Origin: Sphingobium sp. EM0848
GTDB lineage: Bacteria; Pseudomonadota; Alphaproteobacteria; Sphingomonadales; Sphingomonadaceae
Assembly (NCBI RefSeq): GCF_013375555.1
Contig: NZ_JABXWB010000005.1
Coordinates: 372,001-436,000 of the forward strand
DNA length: 64,000 nt
Direction: 5' to 3'
Below, piece after piece: positions 33,480 through 42,377 of the stretch. Below the pieces are notes generated by a model that was not told the DNA's origin, did no database searches, and saw only the letters and a list, made by a program, of their open reading frames with translations. How positions within the stretch are numbered: the first letter of the stretch is position 1; every line of letters begins with the position of its first letter. Both the position numbers and the translations under genes were made by a program.

Positions 33480-35795
33480 ATGATAATTCGGAACGCTGCA
33501 TTTTGCGCAGTCATGACCGCGACAGCACTGAGTTCGTCAGTGGTGCTGGCACAGCAAGCCGCCGAGGGAGAAACGACAGGAAATCCGGCAGCCAGCGAGG
33601 GCGACATCATCGTTACCGCCCAGCGTCGGGAGGAGCGGCTTGTCGATGTGCCGATCTCTGTTTCCGCGGTCGGCTCCGCTGCGCTCGAGCGCGCCCAGGT
33701 AAGCACCGTCAGCGATCTTGCGACCCTCGTTCCCAATATCCAGATCAATGAGACGATCGGCAACAGCTTCGGTCCGCTGATCACGATCCGTGGCCTGTCG
33801 CCTTCGGCCGACACCAGCCTGGCCCGTGACCAACCGGTGGGCCTCTATATTGACGGCGTGCCAATCGGAAAGTCGACCGGCGCCGCATTCGACACAGTCG
33901 ATCTTGAGCGGGTCGAGGTGTTGCGCGGCCCACAGGGCACGCTCTATGGCAAGAATACCATCGGTGGTGCGGTCAACATGATCACGCGTGAGCCGTCCGG
34001 CGAGTTCGGCGGACAGTTGCTGGTCGGTGGCGGCAGCTATGGGCAATATACCCAGCGCCTGTCGATCGACCTGCCCGAGATTGCCGGTTTCAGCGCCAAG
34101 GTCGGCCTCGTGACCAAGCTCGACGACGGCTATTTCCGCAACACGACGCTCCACGACCATTATGGCAAGCAGGAATTGTGGGCGGGCCGTTTCGACCTGA
34201 TGTGGCGCCCATCGGGCAATTTCAGCGCCCGCTATGCCTATGACGTCAGCGACAGCAAAGGAACGCCAAACCAACTCGCGCTGACGGCCGCCACAGGATC
34301 GGGCTCGACCGCTTTCGTCAATGCTCTGGTTGCACCCTATGTCGTAGACAAGCGGACGCGCGACACCGGTGCACAGAGCGCCCGCCTCAGCAATTTCCGC
34401 ACCACCGGCCACGCGCTGACCCTTGAATGGCAACCCGGCATCGGCGACATGACGCTCAAGTCAATCACTGCGCGGCGAACCGCCTTCACCAATTCAGCAA
34501 GCGATTTCGACGGCACGCCCCTTGACCTGCTCCGCATAGTGCTTCGCAACAAGTACAGGCAGTTCACGCAGGAAGCGCAGGTATTCGGGACGGTCGGCGA
34601 CTTTAAATATACGCTGGGCTTCTTCTATCTCGATGACCATTATGACGTCTACAATCCGCGCTGGAATTTCCAGTTCGGCGGCAACGCCTTCGATATCAGC
34701 GCACGCGGGGGACATTCGAAATCCTATGCCGGCTATGGCCAGCTCGCCTGGACGCCGCGTGCGCTCGACGAACGGCTGACGGCGTCGGTGGGACTGCGCT
34801 ACACCCGCGAATCCAAATATGCCTATGAGTTGCTGCTCTCAAACTCAGCCTATCGTCTCAATCCCGCAGCCCCCGGATCGGGCGTGTTCCTGCGCGATGC
34901 GAACGGCAATCCGATCACCCGCAGCGGCGGACCAGCGGCCGGAGCCCGGCCAGGCGCCGGGGGCATCGGCTATACCGATCTCAGCCCACTCGAAAATTCG
35001 GGGGTCTGGAAGCGCTTCAACCCCGAATTCAACATTCTCTATAAGTTCCAGCCGGATTTCTCGGTCTATGGGCGCGTCGCGACCGGCTTCAAGAGCGGGG
35101 GGATCAACGACACGGCAGCAACCAATGCAGCCTTCCTGACCCCCTATAATCCCGAAAAGCTGACCTCGTTCGAACTCGGCGTCAAATATGCCGGATGGAA
35201 CAATGCCCTGCGCCTGAACGCCGCCGTCTATCATTCTATCTACAAGCAATTTCAGGCGGGCGTGTTCGTTCCGTCGCTCGTAACCACCAACATCATCAAC
35301 GCGGGCGAAGCCAAATTCACCGGCTTCGAAGTCGAGGGCGCGCTGCGGCCGACCGATAATCTAACCTTCAACTTCGGCGGCGGCTATGTCCACGCGCGTT
35401 ACACCGATTTCATCCTGCCAGACGGCACCGACGTCACCAAGACCTATGTGCTGTCGCGTGTGCCCAAGTGGAACTATCAGATCGGCGCGCTCTATCGCCA
35501 GAATGTCCATGTCGGGCGACTGGAGGCAAGCCTCAACTATAGCTGGCGCAGCAGCCAGTTCTCCTCGATCACGCCCGATCCACTCGCCAAGATGCCGTCC
35601 TACGGCCTGTTGGACGGGCGCCTCGCGCTCACGGAGATCAAGCTCGGCGGCGGCACGACAGCCGAACTCGCTTTGTGGGGCAAAAACCTGACGGACAAGG
35701 AATATCTGGTCAGCGCGATCAATCTCAGCTTCCTGACGATCAGCCAATATGGCGATCCGCGCAGCTTCGGCGGCGAGCTGCGCATCCGTTTTTGA
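33480..35795 (+). CDS. TonB-dependent receptor
   Basis: A 771-residue outer-membrane receptor. The ATG at 33480 follows GAGGGAGGATTT; an upstream in-frame start at 33411 lacks a signal peptide. Signal peptide (cleavage near VLAQQ), TonB box-like DIIVTAQRREE, plug with VEVLRGPQGTLYGKNTIGGA near residue 150, barrel of about 22 strands and terminal ELRIRF. First gene of a rightward catabolic block: an MFS transporter follows 13 bp later. The ligand is probably a hydrophobic organic compound consumed by the downstream oxygenase genes (inference). Confidence 0.93.
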   Translation: MIIRNAAFCAVMTATALSSSVVLAQQAAEGETTGNPAASEGDIIVTAQRREERLVDVPISVSAVGSAALERAQVSTVSDLATLVPNIQINETIGNSFGPLITIRGLSPSADTSLARDQPVGLYIDGVPIGKSTGAAFDTVDLERVEVLRGPQGTLYGKNTIGGAVNMITREPSGEFGGQLLVGGGSYGQYTQRLSIDLPEIAGFSAKVGLVTKLDDGYFRNTTLHDHYGKQELWAGRFDLMWRPSGNFSARYAYDVSDSKGTPNQLALTAATGSGSTAFVNALVAPYVVDKRTRDTGAQSARLSNFRTTGHALTLEWQPGIGDMTLKSITARRTAFTNSASDFDGTPLDLLRIVLRNKYRQFTQEAQVFGTVGDFKYTLGFFYLDDHYDVYNPRWNFQFGGNAFDISARGGHSKSYAGYGQLAWTPRALDERLTASVGLRYTRESKYAYELLLSNSAYRLNPAAPGSGVFLRDANGNPITRSGGPAAGARPGAGGIGYTDLSPLENSGVWKRFNPEFNILYKFQPDFSVYGRVATGFKSGGINDTAATNAAFLTPYNPEKLTSFELGVKYAGWNNALRLNAAVYHSIYKQFQAGVFVPSLVTTNIINAGEAKFTGFEVEGALRPTDNLTFNFGGGYVHARYTDFILPDGTDVTKTYVLSRVPKWNYQIGALYRQNVHVGRLEASLNYSWRSSQFSSITPDPLAKMPSYGLLDGRLALTEIKLGGGTTAELALWGKNLTDKEYLVSAINLSFLTISQYGDPRSFGGELRIRF

Positions 35796-35808
35796 TCGGG
35801 GGCGCTTC

Positions 35809-37047
35809 ATGGCAACGCTTTCATCCCGATCGCTGGTCGAGTCACGGTGGGTGCTGCCCTTTCTCGGGGCAGTCATCTTCCTGACCGCGATCGGCAATAT
35901 TGGACTGGTGTCGGTGATGCCGGCAATCGGCCGGACGCTCCGCATTCCTGATTTTCTCGTCGCCGGTATCTTCTCATTTTCAGCCCTGACCTGGGCTGTC
36001 ACCTCGCCCTTCTGGGTATTGCGCATTGGACGCGCCGGGCCAGCCTTTTATATTCGCGGCGGCCTTATCGGCTTCATCGTGTCGATGGGAGGCTGCGCGC
36101 TGTCGGTCGAACTGGGTCTGATGGGCTTGCTGCCGCCGCTGGCGACCTTCGGCTGCTTTGCGGTGCTGCGGTCGATCTACGGCCTGTTGGGATCCGCAGC
36201 AGCAACCGCGACGCAGTCGCTGATCGCGGCAAGGACAGACGGAACGCAGCGGACTCAGGCGATCGCCGGACTTGCAGGTGCGCTCAGCCTGGGAACGATC
36301 ATCGGCCCCGCTATCGCGCCTACGATGATGATCAGTCCACTGGGACCGCTTGGACCCATGCTCGGCTTTGCGATGCTGGGCATATTGACGCTCGCAGGAA
36401 GCTATATGTTTCTTCCCGCAGCATCGCCGCGACAGGTGGCGGTCTCCGCCACCCCTGACGCGCCGTCGTTGACAAGCGTATGGCGGCGCAAGGCCATCGG
36501 ACGTCATCTCAATTTCGGCATGTTGCTCTGCTCAGCGCAGGCGATCAACCTCTATACGATCGGCTTCGTGATCATCGACCGGACGCCCCCCGCCGCCCTG
36601 ACCGCACAACAGATGATAGGAATCGCGATGACCACTGGGGCGATCGCTGCGCTGCTCGCCCAATGGGGACTGGTGCGGCTGCTATTGCTTTCACCCCTGG
36701 CGATGATGCGCGCCGGGGCTGCGCTGGCGTGCATGGGCAATATAGCGGCCATGCTGAATGACAATGTCTGGGCGGCAGTACTGGGCTTTGCCCTCGCAAG
36801 CTTCGGCTATGGCCTCGCCAGACCGGGGTTCAGCGCCGCGGCGTCGCTTGCGGGAACGGCGAAGGAACAGGTCGGCATCGCGTCGGCCATCTCCCTGATC
36901 GCTGGTGCGTCAATCAGCGTCCCGCCGATCGCCGCCTCGATGGCTTATCAGATATGGCAGCCAGCACCCTTCGCGATTGCGGCCGTGATCGGCGGCGCGC
37001 TGCTGCTCGATTATCTCGTCCGGCCCATTGTGCATGACGAGCAATAG
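35809..37047 (+). CDS. MFS transporter
   Basis: A 412-residue protein with twelve hydrophobic segments and the MFS fold; the loop between segments 2 and 3 (WVLRIGRAGPAFY) is a weak form of the DRxGRR motif. The ATG at 35809 lies after GGGGGCGCTTC and 13 bp after the receptor stop, so the two probably form a pair moving a substrate across outer and inner membranes. Direction of transport is not visible. Confidence 0.85.
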   Translation: MATLSSRSLVESRWVLPFLGAVIFLTAIGNIGLVSVMPAIGRTLRIPDFLVAGIFSFSALTWAVTSPFWVLRIGRAGPAFYIRGGLIGFIVSMGGCALSVELGLMGLLPPLATFGCFAVLRSIYGLLGSAAATATQSLIAARTDGTQRTQAIAGLAGALSLGTIIGPAIAPTMMISPLGPLGPMLGFAMLGILTLAGSYMFLPAASPRQVAVSATPDAPSLTSVWRRKAIGRHLNFGMLLCSAQAINLYTIGFVIIDRTPPAALTAQQMIGIAMTTGAIAALLAQWGLVRLLLLSPLAMMRAGAALACMGNIAAMLNDNVWAAVLGFALASFGYGLARPGFSAAASLAGTAKEQVGIASAISLIAGASISVPPIAASMAYQIWQPAPFAIAAVIGGALLLDYLVRPIVHDEQ

Positions 37048-37175
37048 TGCGTTGCTGCGGAGCCGCTTTTTCCCGCGCGCAAAGCGCATAGTGTCGGATC
37101 ATGGTCATGTCGCCGGTTCGGCCCCACGCGGGCTGGGCCGGGGCATAGGGTGCAAGAGTAAGGCGGAGAAGGAAC

Positions 37176-38369
37176 ATGGACCGTTATCTAGTCATTTCGT
37201 CGGACGGCCATGCAGGCCTGCCGCCCGAAAAATATCGCGACTATCTCGAATCCAAATATCATGTGCAGTTCGACGAGACGGTCCAGCAGGAGATCAAGGC
37301 ACGCGAAGAGCATGAAAAGCGCTTCCTGATCGATGATTTCAACACAAAATGGCGCGCACGGGTCGGCGAAGGGCTGGAAGGCGCATGGAATGGCGTCATC
37401 CGCAACCGAGTGCTGGACGGTGACGGCGTCACGGCCGAAGTCCTCTTCCCGGACGGCATCACGGAACGCAATGCGCCGCCCTTTGGTGCCGACATCGGAT
37501 TGAAGCCCTCTCCCGCGCGTGCCGAATTGCAATGGGCGGGAGCCCGGGCGCATAACCGCTGGCTCGCGGACTTCTGCAAGGACGATCCGCATCGCCGCAT
37601 CGGTCTTGCCGTGATCCCGGCGCTCTACGATCTCGACGAAACCACGAAGGAAATCGAATGGGCGCGGAAAAATGGACTCAAGGGCGTATTCTTCCCCGCA
37701 CTGACCGAAGGGTACGATCTTTACAATCACACCAAATATCACCGGATCTGGGCGATGCTCCAGGATCTCAACATGCCGCTGCATTTCCATTCGGGCGCAT
37801 CGCCGGCCTATGACACCACGCAGCCCGGCTGGATCGGCACTTATTTGTGCGAATTCGCCTTCTGGATGACGCGGCCGCTATGGTCGATGACCTTTGGTGG
37901 AGTGTTCGAGGAATATCCCCAGCTCAAAGTCTGTTTCACCGAAGCGGGTGGCGAGTTCTGGTTCCCTTGGGTGATGCAACTGATGGACATACGCGCCTCA
38001 GCCAAGCACACGAGCGGAAAGCTCGGCGATTATTATGCCAATATGAGCATGAAACCGAGCGAGTATTTCGCGCGCAACATCTGGGTCGGCTGCTCAGCGC
38101 TGCCTGACGAAGAAACGACGCAGGCCTATTACGACATCGGCGTCGACCGCATCCTGTGGGGTACTGACTATCCCCATCCCGAAGGAACCTGGCCGAGCAC
38201 GCTTGAAAAGATGACGATCAGCCTCGGCGGCCTGCCTGACGACGACATCCAGGCGATGCTCGGCATCAACGCGCTTGACGTCTATGACGTCGATGCCGAC
38301 GCGCTGTGGAAGATCGCAGGCAAGATCGGTCCACGGCGGGAGTTGTTCGTCAAACAGGCGGCGGAATAA
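37176..38369 (+). CDS. Amidohydrolase-2 (ACMSD-like) family protein
   Basis: A 397-residue TIM-barrel metal enzyme of the PF04909 family. Visible metal and active-site motifs: ISSDGHAG at the start (D-x-H in place of H-x-H), PLHFHSGASP near residue 205, and WGTDYPHPEG near 330. Relatives decarboxylate or hydrolyse aromatic ring-cleavage products and related acids. The AGGCGGAGAAGGAAC before ATG is a good ribosome site. It follows the MFS gene by about 130 bp and precedes a LysR gene. Confidence 0.88.
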   Translation: MDRYLVISSDGHAGLPPEKYRDYLESKYHVQFDETVQQEIKAREEHEKRFLIDDFNTKWRARVGEGLEGAWNGVIRNRVLDGDGVTAEVLFPDGITERNAPPFGADIGLKPSPARAELQWAGARAHNRWLADFCKDDPHRRIGLAVIPALYDLDETTKEIEWARKNGLKGVFFPALTEGYDLYNHTKYHRIWAMLQDLNMPLHFHSGASPAYDTTQPGWIGTYLCEFAFWMTRPLWSMTFGGVFEEYPQLKVCFTEAGGEFWFPWVMQLMDIRASAKHTSGKLGDYYANMSMKPSEYFARNIWVGCSALPDEETTQAYYDIGVDRILWGTDYPHPEGTWPSTLEKMTISLGGLPDDDIQAMLGINALDVYDVDADALWKIAGKIGPRRELFVKQAAE

Positions 38370-38458
38370 GCTGTCGAACCCTTCCCCGGAAGGGAAGGCA
38401 TATGAGCATTGCATTCGGGCGTCTGCTTGATAGCATCCCGGCCTTTGGGGGTGGGAAG

Positions 38459-39364
38459 ATGTCGAGTTGGCGGGGAATCGAGGAATTTCTGGCGGTGGTC
38501 GAACAGGGAAGTTTCACCGCCGCCAGCGACCAGCTTGGCGTTTCCAAATCCTATATCAGCAAGACAGTGCACGAACTGGAGGAACGGCTGGGAGTCCAGT
38601 TGCTCGTCCGCACCACGCGCCGCCTGTCGCTCACCGGCGCGGGCGAGAGCTTCCACCGCGAATGCTCAGATCTTCAGCAGCGCCTGAGCGAGGTCGAAAA
38701 GCAGGTGGGCCGTTATAGCACCGAACCAGTGGGACGGCTGCGCGTGGGGCTCAGCGACATTTTCGGATCGGATTTCATGTCGGCGCTGCTCGCCGAATTC
38801 AGCACCGAACATCCCGGCATCGTTATCGAACCCATTGCCTATCTCAACGAGAATGAAATCGTTCAGGAGCGGTTCGATGTGGTCATCCGCTATGGCACCC
38901 TGCCGAATTCGAATCTGCGCGCGCGGACTTTTGGCTATCTGTCCTATTGCCTGTGCGCCGCGCCAGCCTATGTCGCGGCCCGGGGATGGCCCGAGATGCC
39001 GCAGGATCTGCTGCATCACGATTGCCTGACCGACCTCAGTACGACGATGAGCTTCAACGACGACGTCAGCGTAAAGGTCAACCCACGGTGGATGAGCAAC
39101 AGCGGCATCGCACTGCGCAGCGCAGCACGCAAAGGCCTGGGCATCGCAAGTCTGCCCGTCAGCATCGTCCGTCAGGATCTTTCAAGCGGTGGAATGCTCG
39201 CGCTCGATGCCGAATGGTCTTTTTACGACAGGAAATGTTGGGTCGTCTATTCGCCGGGCATCATGTCGATCGCGACACGCGCCTTCATCGATTATCTGGT
39301 CCGCCAATTCTCCCGCGTGAAGGTCCGCCCATCAATGGCGGCATCGCTCGCCGCGCGTTATTAG
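38459..39364 (+). CDS. LysR family transcriptional regulator
   Basis: A 301-residue regulator with N-terminal winged helix (IEEFLAVVEQGSFTAASDQL, then VSKSYISKTVHELEERLGVQ) and a periplasmic-binding-like effector domain. The ATG at 38459 gives the normal distance to the helix-turn-helix; an ATG at 38402 with a better ribosome site (AAGGGAAGG) would add 19 residues. It is in the same direction as the flanking catabolic genes, unlike most LysR regulators, and is followed by a hairpin repeat and the Rieske operon. Confidence 0.85.
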   Translation: MSSWRGIEEFLAVVEQGSFTAASDQLGVSKSYISKTVHELEERLGVQLLVRTTRRLSLTGAGESFHRECSDLQQRLSEVEKQVGRYSTEPVGRLRVGLSDIFGSDFMSALLAEFSTEHPGIVIEPIAYLNENEIVQERFDVVIRYGTLPNSNLRARTFGYLSYCLCAAPAYVAARGWPEMPQDLLHHDCLTDLSTTMSFNDDVSVKVNPRWMSNSGIALRSAARKGLGIASLPVSIVRQDLSSGGMLALDAEWSFYDRKCWVVYSPGIMSIATRAFIDYLVRQFSRVKVRPSMAASLAARY

Positions 39365-39490
39365 AGCATCATGCGGAAAAGCGGGCGAGCCGGAGGCACG
39401 TGACTCCGAGCTCGGGTTTTCTGCATAAGATGATGCACAACAAAAATTAGAGCGCGCGTCCTGCGTCCGATTTAACGCAGCGCGCTCTAA
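39365..39490. repeat. Hairpin repeats between LysR and Rieske genes
   Basis: Two palindromic units. The first begins GAGCATCATGCGGAAAAGCG, a variant of the element at 13409, with an inner stem GAGCCGGAG/CTCCGAGCTC. The second (39447-39490) is TTAGAGCGCGC paired with GCGCGCTCTAA with an inner TGCGT/ACGCA. They could end the LysR transcript or be dispersed repetitive elements. Confidence 0.65.
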
Positions 39491-39619
39491 ACCTGTCAAT
39501 CTTCTCCACATTGTTCGCCATCACGCACAAACTGTGCGCGATTTGGGTCTTACGTCCGGCGCGTCAAGCGATACACTTGACCCAGAAGAGCCGTCCAGCA
39601 AGGTCGGCCAGCCGGGAGA

Positions 39620-40636
39620 ATGACGTTGCCAAAGGTTGAACGCTTTCCGATGCCGATTCCCTATGGCTGGTTCGGGATCGGCTATGCTGCCGAACTGAAA
39701 GTGGGCGATGTCCGTGCAGTCCATTATTTCGGGCGCGACCTCGTGTTGTTCCGCAACGAAGAAGGCATGGCCGGGTTGCTCGATGCCTATTGCCCACATC
39801 TGGGGGCGCATCTTGGGCAGGGTGGCCGGGTTGAGGGCGACAGCATCCGCTGCCCCTTCCATGCCTGGGCCTTTCGGCCCGACGGCTTTTGCAGCGCCAT
39901 TCCCTATGCCAAGGCATTCCCGCCGCGCGCCAAACGGGAGCCGCTGGCACGATCCTATCCCATCGAAGAGAAGAGCGGCATCATCTGGGCCTGGTATCAT
40001 CCCGATGATGTGGCGCCCATGTTCGACGTCATCGATTATCCCGAATTCACCGACCCAAGCTGGGCCGAGCCGACGAAGCGCGAATGGCGCTTCGCCAGCA
40101 ATCCCCAGGAAATTGCCGAGAACGGTGTCGACGTCGCACATTTCGCCTATGTCCATGCCATGGACGCAGTGCCCGAGGGAGAAACCCATTATGACGGCGT
40201 ATTGCGACACAGCGTCGCGCGGGGTCATCGCACCATCGACCTGCCGACAGGCGAGCGCAAACAGCTCCCTTATTCGGTCAAAACAGTCCAGAATGGCGCC
40301 GGACAGAAATTCACACGGTTGAGCGGGCTCGTGGAACTCTCGCTGCTCGTGATCGCAACTCCAGTCGAGGCCGACGACGTCGAGCTCCGCTTCTGCTTCA
40401 CTCACCCGAAGGTAGAACCCGGATCACCGCAGGAACAGGCAATTGCGCAGGCGATCGAGAATACCTGCGGGCAAAAGGGTGTCGAGGGTGACATACCGAT
40501 CTGGCACAACAAGATTCACCGCGCCCAGCCCTTTCTGTGCGATGGCGACGGTCCGATCCTGCGCTTCCGGCGCTATTTCGAGCAATTTTACGCCGACGGT
40601 CCAGACGGCACTCGCCTCGTCGAAGCGGCCGAATAA
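39620..40636 (+). CDS. Rieske non-haem iron oxygenase (KshA-like)
   Basis: A 338-residue oxygenase. The Rieske cluster is C-P-H near residue 59 and C-P-F-H near 77 (CPHLGAHLGQGGRVEGDSIR, then CPFHAW). The mononuclear iron site is NGVDVAHFAYVHAM (two His plus a later acidic residue) near 172. Length and motif spacing match the 3-ketosteroid 9-alpha-hydroxylase (KshA) and related monooxygenase group. No reductase or ferredoxin gene is next to it, so electrons must come from elsewhere. The ATG at 39620 lies very close to its GGGAG; the TTG at 39626 could be the true start. Confidence 0.88.
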   Translation: MTLPKVERFPMPIPYGWFGIGYAAELKVGDVRAVHYFGRDLVLFRNEEGMAGLLDAYCPHLGAHLGQGGRVEGDSIRCPFHAWAFRPDGFCSAIPYAKAFPPRAKREPLARSYPIEEKSGIIWAWYHPDDVAPMFDVIDYPEFTDPSWAEPTKREWRFASNPQEIAENGVDVAHFAYVHAMDAVPEGETHYDGVLRHSVARGHRTIDLPTGERKQLPYSVKTVQNGAGQKFTRLSGLVELSLLVIATPVEADDVELRFCFTHPKVEPGSPQEQAIAQAIENTCGQKGVEGDIPIWHNKIHRAQPFLCDGDGPILRFRRYFEQFYADGPDGTRLVEAAE

Positions 40637-40707
40637 CCCACCCCCCTGTTCCGCTCCGGCGGACCCGTCCGAACACTGCGCCCGCAGGCGCCAATGGGAG
40701 AGTTGCG

Positions 40708-41508
40708 ATGTCGAGATTGCGTTATATCCAAGGTCCTGTCGAAACCCGTGCTCCAGGGATGCTCAAAAATACTGTCTATGGCATCCGCGCGACCTATGAG
40801 ACCGACCCCGAAGTGATCGCGGCGCTGCTGCCGCAACCGCTGGTCGCGGTTGAGCGGCCCGAAATCTGGCTGCAAATGGCGCATGTCGCGATGCATGTGA
40901 CCGAAACAGACACGGTCGAAATCGGCGCCCTGACGGTCGGCGTCAACTGCACCCACGAAGGCGCGCCGGGCGCCTATTGCTTCCATATGGCGATGGAAGG
41001 GGAAACCGTCGTCACCTCCGGCCGCGAACGTTTCGGCGAGCCGAAGAAGATCGCCGAGACGCATTTCGAACGCAATGGCGATCACCTTCGCGCGACCTGC
41101 TCACGGCACGGCGTCGCCTATTTCGAGATCGAGGGGACGATCGGCGAGGCCATCGACGCCCCGCTGTCGTTCGAAGAGCATCTGTTCTGCTACAAGGGGA
41201 TGCCATCGATCGACACGCCCGGCGAGTTCGATGGCGATGTCTTCCTGACGCGCCTTAACTGGGTCCGCAACTATAGCAGCCGACGCGCGATGCACGGGAC
41301 AATCACCCTGCGTGAATCGCCCTATGATCCTCTCGTCGACATTCCGGTCCGCCGCATCACCGACATGCAATATGTCGAAGGCGGCACCGCGACCGGCGGC
41401 ACGATCCTGCGTACGGTGCCGGGCGAATGGATCGCACCGCATTGGGTCGGGCGCAATGACGACCCACGCAACACCGGCCTTGAAATCGGCACGCGGAAGG
41501 CCGCCTGA
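40708..41508 (+). CDS. Acetoacetate decarboxylase family protein
   Basis: A 266-residue protein of the ADC fold (PF06314). The Schiff-base lysine region GRERFGEPKKIAETHF near residue 112 matches the family motif. Members decarboxylate beta-keto acids or act as aldolase-dehydratases. ATG at 40708 follows GGGAGAGTTGCG; upstream in-frame codons lie in the Rieske gene region and are rejected. Its stop overlaps the SDR start by one base (TGATG), placing it firmly in the operon. Substrate probably derives from the Rieske product. Confidence 0.85.
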   Translation: MSRLRYIQGPVETRAPGMLKNTVYGIRATYETDPEVIAALLPQPLVAVERPEIWLQMAHVAMHVTETDTVEIGALTVGVNCTHEGAPGAYCFHMAMEGETVVTSGRERFGEPKKIAETHFERNGDHLRATCSRHGVAYFEIEGTIGEAIDAPLSFEEHLFCYKGMPSIDTPGEFDGDVFLTRLNWVRNYSSRRAMHGTITLRESPYDPLVDIPVRRITDMQYVEGGTATGGTILRTVPGEWIAPHWVGRNDDPRNTGLEIGTRKAA

Positions 41509-42377
41509 TGCGGGATTTTTCCGGCCGGGTGGCGGTCGTGACCGGCGGAGCGAGCGGCGTGGGCAAGTGCTTGTGCGCCGACCTCGCCCGCAACGGCGCG
41601 CATGTGGTGATCGCCGATATCGACCCGGCGCGGCTCGAAGCCGTTCGCGCGGAAATCGACAAGCTGGGCAAGGGCGAAGTGCTTGCTATTGCCTGCGACG
41701 TCACGAAGGAGGCATCGGTGCGATCGCTCGCCGACCAGGTATTCGACCACTTCAGGACGGTACACCTCCTCTTCAACAATGCTGGCGTTGGGCTGGGCGA
41801 AGCACAGCGCAAGATCTGGTCGCTGCCGCTCAGCGACTGGCGCTGGGGGATCGACGTCAATATGTTAGGGGTCGTTCACGGCATCGCCGCCTTCGTACCG
41901 CGAATGCTCGAAGCGGGGCAGGAAGGCGTGGTGATCAACACGGGGTCGACCAACGGCGGGCTGCGATCGCTTCCCAACACGCCCATCTACGCCGCAACCA
42001 AGGCCGCGATCACCAGCATCTCCGAAGTCCTCCACCAGCAATTGCTACGTGAGGGTGGACAGTTGCGCGCCGCCATCCTCTTCCCTGGACCGCATACGGT
42101 CAACACCGCGATCATGGCTTCGGGCGAAGTGCGCCCCTCCGACTATGTCGAGGATGAGGCGCAAACCAAGGTTGCCTATCGGACGATGGAGGATCTGGTG
42201 CGCACCACCGGCCTCAAACTCAAGCTGACGGAACCTGAGGAAGTGTCGGCTTTTGCACTCGCTGGCCTTCGCGCAGGGCGCTTCTGGCTGCTGCCCGACA
42301 GCGCGGACAATGACAGGCTGATCGCGGCGCGTACCGAACAGATATTGGCGCGGCAGGATCCGCCGTCCGCATGGTGA
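41508..42377 (+). CDS. Short-chain dehydrogenase/reductase
   Basis: A 289-residue classical SDR with nucleotide motif TGGASGVG (residues 12-19), NNAG near 88, catalytic serine in NTGSTNGG and Y-A-A-T-K near 165. The acidic residue after strand 2 (IADIDP) suggests NAD preference. Located between the ADC-like and MFS genes, overlapping both; likely oxidises or reduces a hydroxyl/keto group in the same pathway. Confidence 0.9.
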   Translation: MRDFSGRVAVVTGGASGVGKCLCADLARNGAHVVIADIDPARLEAVRAEIDKLGKGEVLAIACDVTKEASVRSLADQVFDHFRTVHLLFNNAGVGLGEAQRKIWSLPLSDWRWGIDVNMLGVVHGIAAFVPRMLEAGQEGVVINTGSTNGGLRSLPNTPIYAATKAAITSISEVLHQQLLREGGQLRAAILFPGPHTVNTAIMASGEVRPSDYVEDEAQTKVAYRTMEDLVRTTGLKLKLTEPEEVSAFALAGLRAGRFWLLPDSADNDRLIAARTEQILARQDPPSAW